From NCBI GenBank assembly GCA_000733415.1, contig KL662191.1, positions 2,989,015-3,053,014 of the forward strand: a DNA stretch of 64,000 nt, given 5' to 3'. Of this stretch, positions 52,702 through 62,152 are shown one piece after another. Both the position numbers and the translations under genes were made by a program. A model generated the notes under the pieces. That model saw only the letters and a program-made list of their open reading frames with translations, ran no database searches and was not told the origin of the DNA. Position 1 is the stretch's first letter; each line of letters begins with the position of its first letter. This DNA comes from [Leptolyngbya] sp. JSC-1 (lineage in GTDB: Bacteria; Cyanobacteriota; Cyanobacteriia; Elainellales; Elainellaceae).

Positions 52702-53004
52702 TTATACCAGTCCGCCCAACCGAATTCCGGCTCCAACGACGACAAACAGCACAGCCAGAGTGGTTACGCCAACAAGCTTCATGAAATCCTTGTCTAATCC
52801 GATCACGAGAAGATGGGCGAGAACTCCATAACCGAAGGCGGCACAAATGCCATCGCCACAGCGATTGTTCCCACAATCCAGCTCCGTCACCGCGGCTGGA
52901 GAGAGGGCAGGCACACGAGTCGATAAGGCAACCCAGGTAAAGATGGCGATGATGCCGAGCGATAGGATGGTAAATCCAATCAAGATTTGTTGTTGGAGAC
53001 TCAT
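52702..53004 (-). CDS. Small membrane protein downstream of norB
   Basis: About 100 residues with three hydrophobic segments: ILIGFTILSLGIIAIFTWVAL, GYGVLAHLLVIGL and VGVTTLAVLFVVVGAGIRLGG. Between them is CGNNRCGDGIC, a cysteine pattern possibly on the outer face. ATG 53004 is preferred; the frame opens to 53073, immediately at the norB stop. Being 69 bp behind norB in the same direction it is probably in the same transcript and may assist the reductase. No family is recognised. A competing frame covers the same bases but has no sensible composition. Confidence 0.6.
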   Translation of the reverse strand: MSLQQQILIGFTILSLGIIAIFTWVALSTRVPALSPAAVTELDCGNNRCGDGICAAFGYGVLAHLLVIGLDKDFMKLVGVTTLAVLFVVVGAGIRLGGLV

Positions 53005-53073
53005 ATCGGGAGACCCATGCGATTGAGGAGGACAGGTAGCCCGATCGCAACGCAGGCTACCTGTTTCAGTCAC

Positions 53074-55383
53074 TTAGCGAACGGAGGATTCTGCTAGCGG
53101 ATTATCAGTAGGCTGAGTCTGGGTCGGTTGATGGAAAATGCCCACGACAGCCCGTCCCACGCAGTAAACCAGCATCATCGCGCCCACGGTGAAAATGATG
53201 TCGCCAGGAATCCGCAACCACACCGTCCACTGCATCCAGGGGGAACTAATCACCTCGGCACTGCGGGCGTACCAGGTGCCATGATTCACCGATTGCACCA
53301 GTTGATAGAAGCCGTTGGGAATCAGCCCACACACCATCATCACCACCAGTCCAGCGTTGATCCACCAGAAGGAGAAGTTGAGGTTCTTCTCATCCCAGGC
53401 GCGATCGGGGGTAATTTCCCGCAGGGCAAACAGCATCAGGGCGATCGCCAGCGAGCCATACACGCCATACAGAGCCGAGTGGGCATGGATGGGTGTGGTG
53501 TTGAGTCCTTGGGAGTAATAGAGGACGATCGGCGGATTGATCAAGAAGCCAAATACGCCAGCGCCCACCAAATTCCAAAAACAGGTGGCAATAAAGAACT
53601 TCAGCGGCATCCGATAGAACCCTTGAGCCTCTTGGGAAAGTTTGAGGGATTTCACCACTTCAAAGCCAATCAGTGTCAGGGGCACGACTTCCAACGCCGA
53701 CGCAACCGACCCCATGGCGGTGATAAATACAGGAGTTCCTGCAAAGTAGAGGTGATGCAAGGTGCCAATCACACCGCTACCGAGATAGAGAATGGTGGTG
53801 AGATAGGTGGCACGCAAAGCGGAGGAACGCTTGAGGAAACCGAGTTCGCTACACAGATAAGCGATTGCCACTGTCGCAAATACCTCAAAGAACCCCTCCA
53901 CCCACAGATGCACGACCCACCAGCGCCAGTATTCTGCAATACTTAACGGTGTATGATTGGTGTACATCAATCCCGATGCGTAAAACAACGGAATAGTGAT
54001 AGCACTGTAGAGGAAAAAATGATTCAGCCCGGTTTTGCTGCCTTCGGCTTTCAGAGCAGGCTTGAGGGCGCGGAACATTAGCCAGAGCCAGAACACCATG
54101 CCGCCAATCAGCAACAGTTGCCAGAGGCGACCTAGCTCCACATACTCATAGCCCTGATGTCCAAACCAGAAGCTCTTATCGCCCAGGTAGCCTTGAATGC
54201 CAGCCCAGGCACCCACCAGCGAACCGACGACTACGACAGTCAAAGCAACTAGTAATCCACCATTGCCCCAAGCTTGGAATTTGGGTTCATGTTTGCCAAA
54301 GCGAGGACCAAAGTATAATCCGGCCGCTAACCAGCAGGTAGCAATCCAGAAGACCGCGAGTTGCAAATGCCAGGTGCGCGACGCCGCATAGGGTAAGTAC
54401 TGTTGAATCGGTATGCCATAAAAGCCATCTCCCTCGACGGCATAGTGAGCCGTAACCATGCCCATCAGGATTTGCACAAAGAACAAGGCCATCGCTACCC
54501 CAAAAAATAGGGTCACCACCTTCTGGCTCGGAGTGGCAATCCGAATCGCCGGACGAGCCGCAACGGGTTGAACCTCTTCGGCATCTTCCTGGGTGAGATA
54601 TACGAACAGGAACAGGGCGATTGCGGCAATTAACACAATCACTGAGACAATCGACCAGATTAAAAACTGACCAGGAGCCTGATTGCCAATCAGATCGTCA
54701 TGGGGAAAGTTGGCGGTGTAGGAAAAGGGCGCATTGGGACGATTAGCGGATGCAGCCCAGGCCGTCCAGGCGAAGAAGGCAGTGACATCTCGGATCTCGG
54801 TTTGGTCGGTAAACCAACTGCTGGGGATCGAATGGACCGACGATCCCTGAGAAAGTAAGGTTCGGTAATCGTCAAAGACCTGTTGGAGTCCCTGAATTTG
54901 TGCTGGGGTCAAGGTCAGGGAGCCAGTATCAGAGTTGTAGCGATTGGTCTTAAATTCATGTTTGACTTTCACCTGGAGGGCAGCGCGATCGACTTCTGAC
55001 AAGGCTTCTAGATCGGTTTGATCAAAACTTGGATCACCGTTGTACAACACGCCAGCCGTGGCCAAGCCCCAGCGATGCAACACATCTGCTGTCCAGTCGG
55101 GAGCCAGATAACTCCCATGCCCCCAGACACTGCCAATGTGTTGTCCGCCTCTTGCCAGATAGGTTTCCTGCCCCGATTGGATATTGTCGTGAGTCAGAAT
55201 AATTTCTTGCTGTGGCGATACAACTGTTGCCGGAATCGGGGGTGCGTTTTTATAAATGGCCGCACCTGCCGAAATTAAAACAGTAAAGGTGACCAAGCAA
55301 ATCAGCACCAGCCACGCCGGAAGGCTGAACTGCCGAGGACGCTCACGAACAGTCACCGCAATATCAAAGGTTGGATTTGCCAT
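53074..55383 (-). CDS. norB: Quinol-dependent nitric oxide reductase (qNor)
   Basis: Single-subunit NO reductase of the heme-copper oxidase superfamily, reducing two NO to N2O with electrons from quinol, in the cytoplasmic or thylakoid membrane. The 769 residues start with a helix and a large extracytoplasmic domain (HDNIQSGQETYLARGGQHIGS) that replaces the NorC subunit. Twelve further helices carry the heme and FeB histidines, visible in SRTWHLQLAVFW, RWWVVHLWVEGFFEVFATV, TLHHLYFAG and HAHSALYGVYGS, the glutamate of EGFFE being characteristic of NORs. Length and motifs match Synechocystis-type qNor. No other denitrification genes are seen, so detoxification is the likely role. A divergent Crp/Fnr regulator adjoins it. 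Confidence 0.95.
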   Translation of the reverse strand: MANPTFDIAVTVRERPRQFSLPAWLVLICLVTFTVLISAGAAIYKNAPPIPATVVSPQQEIILTHDNIQSGQETYLARGGQHIGSVWGHGSYLAPDWTADVLHRWGLATAGVLYNGDPSFDQTDLEALSEVDRAALQVKVKHEFKTNRYNSDTGSLTLTPAQIQGLQQVFDDYRTLLSQGSSVHSIPSSWFTDQTEIRDVTAFFAWTAWAASANRPNAPFSYTANFPHDDLIGNQAPGQFLIWSIVSVIVLIAAIALFLFVYLTQEDAEEVQPVAARPAIRIATPSQKVVTLFFGVAMALFFVQILMGMVTAHYAVEGDGFYGIPIQQYLPYAASRTWHLQLAVFWIATCWLAAGLYFGPRFGKHEPKFQAWGNGGLLVALTVVVVGSLVGAWAGIQGYLGDKSFWFGHQGYEYVELGRLWQLLLIGGMVFWLWLMFRALKPALKAEGSKTGLNHFFLYSAITIPLFYASGLMYTNHTPLSIAEYWRWWVVHLWVEGFFEVFATVAIAYLCSELGFLKRSSALRATYLTTILYLGSGVIGTLHHLYFAGTPVFITAMGSVASALEVVPLTLIGFEVVKSLKLSQEAQGFYRMPLKFFIATCFWNLVGAGVFGFLINPPIVLYYSQGLNTTPIHAHSALYGVYGSLAIALMLFALREITPDRAWDEKNLNFSFWWINAGLVVMMVCGLIPNGFYQLVQSVNHGTWYARSAEVISSPWMQWTVWLRIPGDIIFTVGAMMLVYCVGRAVVGIFHQPTQTQPTDNPLAESSVR

Positions 55384-55538
55384 AAGTGCAGTTTCAGTAG
55401 CTTGTCAATGACGATGGAATCAATCGAAGAGAGTCTCGATGGAATGATTCTCAGAACTTAGGGACATGATTGTATGTGCCTGCTCCCACAATCTAAGTGA
55501 CTCATCTCAAGGGTAGGCGAACCCAGGTTCGGAACGCT

Positions 55539-55552
55539 TTGACTTAAGTCAA
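55539..55552. promoter_or_regulatory. Crp/Fnr-type (DNR/NnrR-like) operator
   Basis: The perfect palindrome TTGACTTAAGTCAA matches the TTGAC/T-N4-A/GTCAA consensus of Fnr/Dnr/NnrR regulators. It lies in the 236-bp gap between norB and the divergent regulator gene, 67 bp before the regulator start. It probably activates norB in response to nitric oxide and may autoregulate. Confidence 0.75.
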
Positions 55553-55619
55553 AACAGTCCTTGAAAGATTCTTAATTTTGGGACAGCATTGAATTTTTTA
55601 AACAAAAACAAAGTTTTAT

Positions 55620-56450
55620 ATGCAAACCTCACAAAAATCGACTCTTCAAACAGTTGCTCAATTTTCCAAACTTAAAATAGTTTCCAGATCGAGTGGAAGT
55701 TGCGATCACAATGAAGAGATGATAGGTGAATTTGAGCTAAGCAGTTGGTTACAGAGAACGCTGGTTTTTCAGGGTTTATCAAGATCACAACTGGTTTCCA
55801 TCGTTCAGATTGCTCAGTTGCAATCCCTCAACAAAGGAGAACTACTTTTCAAGCAGGGCAGTGAAGCCACGGGTTTTTTTGTTGTTAAAAGTGGACGTGT
55901 GAAAGTCTTTCAAGTATCGCCCACGGGCAAAGAACAGATTCTCAATATTTTTGAGGCTGGAGAAAACTTTGCCGAAGTTGCTGCCTTAGATGGAAAACCC
56001 TTTCCTGCCTCAGCTGCTACATTGGAACCCACAGAGTTGATCTTTTTCCCACGCCAGGCATTTCTGGACTTGCTGCATCAGCATCCTGACATTGCGATCA
56101 ATATGCTGATCAGTCTTTCGCAACACTTGCGACATCTCACTGGCGTAATTGAAGATTTATCGTTTAAGGATGTACCGCAACGATTAGCCACTTATTTACT
56201 CAAGTTGAGCCGTTCGGGCATAGGTGAACCCTCTACCCGCTCTCATCCCACCAATGTTGTAACACTCGATTTAACCAAGAGCCAACTGGCTTCGGCTCTG
56301 GGAACCATTCCGGCAACTCTTTCTAGAGCCTTTTATTACCTCAGCAGTGAAGGATTAATTGCAGTTAATGGTTCACAAATTGAATTATTGGATCGCGATC
56401 GCTTACAGGAGTTAAGCTATCCGACGAAACAGGATTGTTCTCCTTCTTAA
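55620..56450 (+). CDS. Crp/Fnr-family regulator, putative NO sensor (Dnr-like)
   Basis: A 276-residue transcription factor. A cyclic-nucleotide-binding-type barrel spans residues 45-160 (LQSLNKGELLFKQGSEATGFFVV to FAEVAALDGKPFPASAATLEP). A dimerisation helix (LISLSQHLRHLTGVIEDLSF) and a winged HTH follow, with the recognition helix in LDLTKSQLASALGTIPATLSRAFYYLSSEGLI. The effector barrel lacks the Fnr cysteine set, as in Dnr/NnrR proteins that use heme to sense NO. It is divergent from norB with a matching palindrome between the genes, so control of norB is likely. The first 30 residues are poorly conserved and a later start is possible. Confidence 0.88.
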   Translation: MQTSQKSTLQTVAQFSKLKIVSRSSGSCDHNEEMIGEFELSSWLQRTLVFQGLSRSQLVSIVQIAQLQSLNKGELLFKQGSEATGFFVVKSGRVKVFQVSPTGKEQILNIFEAGENFAEVAALDGKPFPASAATLEPTELIFFPRQAFLDLLHQHPDIAINMLISLSQHLRHLTGVIEDLSFKDVPQRLATYLLKLSRSGIGEPSTRSHPTNVVTLDLTKSQLASALGTIPATLSRAFYYLSSEGLIAVNGSQIELLDRDRLQELSYPTKQDCSPS

Positions 56451-56873
56451 AAAGAACTTTATAGGACTCAATTCCCCCTTGTGAAGTGCCTTGGTGGCTT
56501 TATTGAGGCTGTTTTCAAGATGACGGAGTTTGCGACGATTCTCTCGGAGACGCTGCGTACCCATTTTCAACAACTCTAAGCTCTTGAATCCGATCGCTGG
56601 CAGAGTGAATTGGCAACGTATACGCTGTGCGATTGCTCAAGCTGCCCCATAAACAGGTGCTTCTAATCTCCGGAAATGAGTGGCACTGAGCTGTTGATCG
56701 ATAAGGAGCTGCTCAACCTATCAATTGAACCCTATGAATTCAAAACGGAACCCTTGCTCAACGAGAAGGCTAGGGTTTGGAAATTGTTTGCAAATTATGA
56801 CAATTACCGGGATCGGTTGAAAATTACGAGTTTGAATAGATGTAGTTTCGAGTTTACGCTGAGCTAAACAATC
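56451..56873. other. Intergenic region, possible decayed genes
   Basis: A 423-bp gap. A 63-residue frame at 56676 and a helical reverse-strand frame near 56460-56570 (containing LRENRRKLRHLENSLNKAT) may be worn remnants, but neither can be assigned. Confidence 0.35.
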
Positions 56874-59624
56874 ATGGCACGTAAAATTAGGCATCGCACT
56901 GGCCGAGGCACCAAGAATCGCTACGATGGTCGGCTAGATTATAGTCTGCCAGCTCCGTGGAACTTGAACGAAAATAATCTCTATGTTGCTGATGCAGACA
57001 TTCTAGCTACGGTGGGTGATACCGACACCGCCATTCCGCTGCAAATTCGCGATGATGGTGATCCCACGACGCCCGATCGGGATGACGATAACGATGGTAG
57101 CCCCTATGACTTCCTATTTTGGGATATCGACAGCACTGATTCGCTTGGCTTTACTCAGGAAGTGGCTATTTTCCGGGAACAGCCTGCGCCTAATTCGCCC
57201 TACACCACCACAGTTCCGCTCAGCAATAGCAGTCAGATCAAATCGTTGGTGATCGTTATCGAGGATGTGAATAGCACACCAGTCAAGCAGGGAGTTTCAA
57301 CAGGCCGCCCAATTGCAGAAACCAGTGCTGATGACATCGTGGTTTATAGTGCTGTTGCTGACGATCTGATTGTCGGCTTGGAAGGTGCAGACGCATTGCT
57401 GAGCGGTGCTGGAAACGATATGGTAGATGGCGGTTCAGGCAACGACCGAATTATAGGTAACAGCGGTGATGATTTGCTGTATGGCGAAGCGGGAGATGAT
57501 TCGCTGTATGGTCTGGATGGTCAAGATATCCTCTACGGCGGTTCGGGCAACGACCAGGCGTTTGGTAATGAAGGAGATGATATTCTCTACGGTGGTTCAG
57601 GCAACGATAAATTGGCTGGAGATAGCGGAGCCGACATCTTGATTGGCGGTCCAGGCAACGACCTGTATCAACTGATTAGCGACACGTCAGACATCATCAT
57701 AGAACAGTCCGGTGAGGGCATCGATGTTGTTGAAACCGAGCTGAGCTACACGCTGCCGGATAACGTTGAGCGGTTGATTTTGCGGGGAGTTGATGCCATT
57801 GTTGGCAACGGCAATGGGCTAGATAACGTGATTGAAGAAAGGCCCTACAGCGGCAGTACCGGCCCGATTCCTGTGGTCAACAACACAATAGCAGCCGGAG
57901 GTGGCAATGATATTGTCAATGCAGGCGAAGGCGATGACCTGATCGATGGCGGAGCGGGGAACGATCAGATCGGCGGATTAGATGGCAATGACACATTGAC
58001 CGGCGGTAGTGGTGCCGATCAGTTTGTATTTGATTCGATGAGCGCCAGCTTTAGTGACTACGGTACAGACACCATCACCGATTTCCAACTAGCTGAAGGT
58101 GATAAACTGGTTGCCACTTTACGGGCCTTCAATAATCAATCTGGTTTCTCAAACTTATCGGTGGGCCAATTGCCGGCTACTCAGTTTCACCTGGGCACTC
58201 AGGCACAAACGCTCGATCATCGGTTTATTTACGATCCGGCTACGGGTGCCTTGTTCTATGACCCGGACGGTACCCGCACCTATACTTTTTCTGGTTCAAT
58301 TCCCAAAACTCAAATTGCCAAACTGGCTCCTGGTTTACTGCTGACCCATACGGCGATTCAGATCGTTGAGCAGTTTGTAATTCCTGAAATTCCCGATGCG
58401 GCTAATCCACCACCAACGGGTACGGTTCCCCCTGCTACTGGAGGCGACGACCGGCTATTTGGCAGTGAAGGCAGCGATATCTTCAATTTGCTGGCGGGCA
58501 ATGATGTTGGCAGTGGACAAGAGGGCGACGATAGTCTCAATGGCGGTAGTGGGCAAGATTTCCTCAACGGCGGTTCTGGCAATGATCAACTAGCAGGACA
58601 GGCCGCCAGCGATCGCCTGTTTGGTGAGGCGGGTGACGATCGGCTGGATGGCGGCAGCGAAAATGACACCGTCTACGGCGGCTCTGGCAACGATACGCTG
58701 AGCGGCGGTGGTGGTCAGGATCGCTTCAATTTCTACAATCCTGCTAGCGATGGCGTTGATCAAATCACTGACTTTAATGGGGCTGAAGATACCATCGGCC
58801 TGTATGTAGGAAACAGTACGGGCAACACTACAGGCAACACTACAGGCAACAGTGGGGTTTCTGACTTTGCCAATGCGGGATTGGCCGTGAATGCAATCCT
58901 CAGTATCGATCAGTTTCATATCGGTCCCAACGCGACCACCAGCAACCATCGCTTGATTTACAATAGCGGCACCGGGGCGCTGCTGTTTGACCCAGACGGT
59001 ACCGGAGCTGCCGCACCCGTTCAAATCGCCGCTCTTTCGCCTGGGTTGGCCCTGACTCGTAGCAATTTCTTCGCCTTTGACGACACCCGCGTCTACGCCC
59101 TCGAATCGACCACGCCCACCAGCGACAGCATTGATGGCACCGCCGGTCCAGATAACCTAAATGGCGGAGCTGGGAATGATACCCTCAATGGCTATGCTGG
59201 CAATGATACGCTCACCGGAGGAGCCGGCAATGATTGGCTGAGGGGTGGCCCTGGTAAAGACACCCTGTTGGGCTTAGGCGGTAGTGATATCCTCAGCGGC
59301 GAAGCGGGCAGCGATCGGCTCGAGGGCGGCAATGGTAAGGATACGCTGTTTGGTGGACGCGGAGGCGACAAGCTGATTGGCGGCAAGGGACGCGATATTT
59401 TTGTGCTGGAGCCAGGTCCAGGCCGAGACCGGATCGAAGACTTCCGCAACGGGCAAGACCGGCTGGGGCTACTGCCAGATTTGCGGTTCCGCCAACTGAA
59501 AATCCAGCAAAAAGGCGACAACACATTGATCCGCTTGGGGAACGATCCGCTGGCGCTTCTAATTGATGTATCGGCCAGACAAATCACAAAAGCCGATTTT
59601 GTCTCGGTGCAGCCGCTTCTGTGA
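56874..59624 (+). CDS. RTX (hemolysin-type calcium-binding repeat) protein
   Basis: A 916-residue acidic protein. After about 150 residues of extracellular-type sequence (LNENNLYVADADILATVGD, and a DPTTPDRDDDNDGS acidic loop) come three clusters of nonapeptide RTX repeats, GGSGNDxLxG and variants, at roughly 165-260, 345-380 and 530-620, and another at 755-840. Between them, two ~110-residue segments end in similar blocks (DQFHIGPNATTSNHRLIYN and TQFHLGTQAQTLDHRFIYD), so modules were duplicated. RTX repeats bind calcium and fold after type I secretion. The C-terminus FVLEPGPGRDRIEDFRNG to QITKADFVSV should hold the secretion signal. No transporter genes are adjacent. A fitness or adhesion role is likely but unproven. 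Confidence 0.9.
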   Translation: MARKIRHRTGRGTKNRYDGRLDYSLPAPWNLNENNLYVADADILATVGDTDTAIPLQIRDDGDPTTPDRDDDNDGSPYDFLFWDIDSTDSLGFTQEVAIFREQPAPNSPYTTTVPLSNSSQIKSLVIVIEDVNSTPVKQGVSTGRPIAETSADDIVVYSAVADDLIVGLEGADALLSGAGNDMVDGGSGNDRIIGNSGDDLLYGEAGDDSLYGLDGQDILYGGSGNDQAFGNEGDDILYGGSGNDKLAGDSGADILIGGPGNDLYQLISDTSDIIIEQSGEGIDVVETELSYTLPDNVERLILRGVDAIVGNGNGLDNVIEERPYSGSTGPIPVVNNTIAAGGGNDIVNAGEGDDLIDGGAGNDQIGGLDGNDTLTGGSGADQFVFDSMSASFSDYGTDTITDFQLAEGDKLVATLRAFNNQSGFSNLSVGQLPATQFHLGTQAQTLDHRFIYDPATGALFYDPDGTRTYTFSGSIPKTQIAKLAPGLLLTHTAIQIVEQFVIPEIPDAANPPPTGTVPPATGGDDRLFGSEGSDIFNLLAGNDVGSGQEGDDSLNGGSGQDFLNGGSGNDQLAGQAASDRLFGEAGDDRLDGGSENDTVYGGSGNDTLSGGGGQDRFNFYNPASDGVDQITDFNGAEDTIGLYVGNSTGNTTGNTTGNSGVSDFANAGLAVNAILSIDQFHIGPNATTSNHRLIYNSGTGALLFDPDGTGAAAPVQIAALSPGLALTRSNFFAFDDTRVYALESTTPTSDSIDGTAGPDNLNGGAGNDTLNGYAGNDTLTGGAGNDWLRGGPGKDTLLGLGGSDILSGEAGSDRLEGGNGKDTLFGGRGGDKLIGGKGRDIFVLEPGPGRDRIEDFRNGQDRLGLLPDLRFRQLKIQQKGDNTLIRLGNDPLALLIDVSARQITKADFVSVQPLL

Positions 59625-59632
59625 GGTGCAGG

Positions 59633-62098
59633 ATGAGACGCATGGAGTGGCCGTTTCTGCTTTTGAGCCTGGTCGCAATTGGGTACGGTCAGCCAAGTCT
59701 GGCCCAAATTCGCGCAGATAGTTCCTTGCCTACCAATTCCAGAGTCCGACGTCAGGGCAACACCACCATCATCACCGAGGGGACACGCACCGGAAACAAC
59801 CTGTTTCATAGCTTTGAGAACTTTTCGATTCCGCGCAATCAGACCGCTTCGTTTCGCAATATTGACTCAAATGTGACCCACATCTTCTCGCGGGTGACGG
59901 GTGGCTCAGCGTCGCGTATCAACGGTCTACTGGAGGCGCTGCAAGCGAACGGTCAGGTGAGTTCGGCCAACTTTTTCCTGATCAATCCCAGGGGAGTGCT
60001 GTTTGGTCGCCATGCCGCTTTGAATTTAGGCGGATCGTTTTTGGCAAGCACGGCAGAGAGTATTCGCTTCGCCGATGGTGTGGAATTTAGCGCCGTCAAT
60101 CCCCAACCATCGCCGCTGCTGACGGTGAGTGTACCAGTTGGGCTACAGTTTGGTCGGCCTGGATCGCTGCGTAACGAGTCGCGCAGTAATCTGGTGCGGC
60201 CGTTTGGCGAACCAATTGCCGGTGGCCTCCAGGTGGCTCCCGGTGAGACGCTGGCTCTGGTTGGCGGACAGATTGATGTCTCTGGCGGTTATCTAACGGC
60301 TCCGGGTGGTCGGGTTGAGTTGGGCAGCGTTGCCAGTGGGGAAGTCGCGATTCGGGAAACTCCGCTAGGATGGGAACTGAATTATCCTGCGGCAGCGCAG
60401 TTTGGCACAATTAACTTTTCCAACCAGGCTACGGTGAACGCGACGGATCTAACCGGCAATCGTCCTGGCGGCAGTATCCAGATTCGGGCTGATCAACTGA
60501 ACATAATGGGCAGCACGGTGATTGTTTCTGATACGCTGGCAGGCAACCGTCCGGGGCAGCCGCTGGTGATCCGCGCCGAGCAGGTTAACCTATCTGAGTT
60601 TTCGTTACTTAGCACTGCTACTTTTGCAAACAGCAACACTGGCAACAGTGGCCCGATTCGCCTTCAAACAGAGCGGCTGGCAATGCAGTCTGGGAGTCAG
60701 ATCACGACAGTGACGGCTGGCGCGGGCAACGCTGGGCATCTCTCGATTGCGGCTGAGGCGATCGAGTTGAATGGTAGAGGTGGAGCTATCATCAGCCCAA
60801 CGGCCCTCTTGTCAACCGCCCTTGAGGGATCCTCTGGTCGGGGCGGCAATCTCACTCTCTCAACCCGCTCCCTCCGCTTAGCCGCCGGAGCCGAAATTGC
60901 AGCCGATACCTCCGGGGCTGGCCGAGCTGGAGCACTGCGCATTCGAGCCACAACTATTGACCTGGATGGGGTATTGCGCAACTCCAGGGGCGGGGTGGTG
61001 GTGCGAGAGGGGCGGCCCTTCTCTACCGGCATCTTTGCCGACAGTAACGAAACCGCGACTGCGCGCGGCGGCTCGATTCAGATCAGCACCAAACGGTTGC
61101 GCCTCAGCAATGGAGCCGTGATCCAAACCAACTCGGAGGGAGTGGGCGATGCGGGCAATCTGACGATTCGGGCAGTGGAGTCGGTTGAACTGACGGGCGC
61201 GGCTGGGCCAGGGCTACCACCCACTACAATTTTTGCGGCATCGGGCGGTCTACCAAGCATTCAGGGCGGCGGCGAGCCAACGGCTACGGGACGGGGCGGT
61301 ACCCTGACCATTCAAACTCCGAACCTAGAGGTGCAGAATGGAGCGGTGATCGCAGTGAGTAGCCTCAATCCAGATGAACTGGCTGCTGGAGCAGGCAGCC
61401 TCAACATCCAAGCCGAGCAGATTCGCCTGGACCGGCGCGGTAGACTAGTGGCCGAAAGCGCGTCTGGTCAGGGCGGAGATATTGCTCTGCGGATTCAGGA
61501 TGCGCTGGTGTTGCGCCGCAACAGTCAGGTTTCAACTAGTGCAGGTGTAGAAAACCGAGGCGGAGACGGAGGCAATCTCACCATCGACACTGGCTTTATT
61601 CTGGCGGCTCCGGTGGAAGATAGCGATATCCGCGCCAATGCGTTTACGGGCAGGGGAGGCCGAGTCACCATTACCGCCGACGCGATCCTGGGAACTACGC
61701 CCCAACCCCAGCCCACCAACCTTAGCGATATCACTGCCAGCTCTACCTTTGGCACCCCCGGAGAGGTGATTATCCGCAGTCCCAACGTCAATCCCAGCAC
61801 GGCTACGCCAGCCCTGGCCTCAGTTCCCCTCAGCGATCGTCCGGCGCAAGGCTGTGAAGTGGTGCAATCCAGTTCGAGGGCCGAATTTTTCACAACGGGC
61901 CGCAGTGGGCTATCTCCAACGCCCTACGAACCCTTGAGCGACAGTGAGATTTTGGCCGATCTGCGCTTCCCCCAAGCTGAAACTGCACCTGCGGATGCCG
62001 CACCCATTGTCGAAGCAGCGGGATGGCAGATGAATGAAGGCATAATCGTTTTAGTTGCAAATACTCCAGTATCTTCTCAGCATTGTCACTTACGTTAA
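59633..62098 (+). CDS. TpsA-like filamentous haemagglutinin exoprotein
   Basis: An 821-residue secreted beta-helix protein of the two-partner secretion type. It starts at ATG 59633 after GAGGTGCAGG, nine bases behind the RTX stop, and begins with a signal peptide (MEWPFLLLSLVAIGYGQPSLA). The TPS domain follows at about 30-250 with NLFHSFENFSIPRNQTASF, NVTHIFSRVTGGSASRINGL and FFLINPRGVLFGRHAALNLGG, including the conserved NPRGVLFG. The rest is repeated beta-helix rungs rich in GGxIxIxT. A C-terminal IVEAAGWQMNEGIIVLVAN block is typical of cyanobacterial S-layer-family members. A TpsB outer-membrane transporter is not in the window. It is probably co-transcribed with the RTX gene. Confidence 0.9.
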   Translation: MRRMEWPFLLLSLVAIGYGQPSLAQIRADSSLPTNSRVRRQGNTTIITEGTRTGNNLFHSFENFSIPRNQTASFRNIDSNVTHIFSRVTGGSASRINGLLEALQANGQVSSANFFLINPRGVLFGRHAALNLGGSFLASTAESIRFADGVEFSAVNPQPSPLLTVSVPVGLQFGRPGSLRNESRSNLVRPFGEPIAGGLQVAPGETLALVGGQIDVSGGYLTAPGGRVELGSVASGEVAIRETPLGWELNYPAAAQFGTINFSNQATVNATDLTGNRPGGSIQIRADQLNIMGSTVIVSDTLAGNRPGQPLVIRAEQVNLSEFSLLSTATFANSNTGNSGPIRLQTERLAMQSGSQITTVTAGAGNAGHLSIAAEAIELNGRGGAIISPTALLSTALEGSSGRGGNLTLSTRSLRLAAGAEIAADTSGAGRAGALRIRATTIDLDGVLRNSRGGVVVREGRPFSTGIFADSNETATARGGSIQISTKRLRLSNGAVIQTNSEGVGDAGNLTIRAVESVELTGAAGPGLPPTTIFAASGGLPSIQGGGEPTATGRGGTLTIQTPNLEVQNGAVIAVSSLNPDELAAGAGSLNIQAEQIRLDRRGRLVAESASGQGGDIALRIQDALVLRRNSQVSTSAGVENRGGDGGNLTIDTGFILAAPVEDSDIRANAFTGRGGRVTITADAILGTTPQPQPTNLSDITASSTFGTPGEVIIRSPNVNPSTATPALASVPLSDRPAQGCEVVQSSSRAEFFTTGRSGLSPTPYEPLSDSEILADLRFPQAETAPADAAPIVEAAGWQMNEGIIVLVANTPVSSQHCHLR

Positions 62099-62152
62099 CT
62101 AGAGCGATCCAGTAGCAAAGCCACCTCGATTTACCATTCCCACAAGCTGCGT

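Noticed and set aside
52634..53050. 138-residue minus-strand frame overlapping the small membrane gene
   Set aside because: It is rich in Arg, Ser and Trp without hydrophobic pattern; the alternative frame gives clean membrane helices.
53128..53946. 272-residue forward frame inside norB
   Set aside because: It is antisense to a certain gene and His/Gln-rich, as expected from a shadow frame.
56676..56867. 63-residue frame before the RTX gene
   Set aside because: No family pattern and no start signal; kept only as a note in the gap description.
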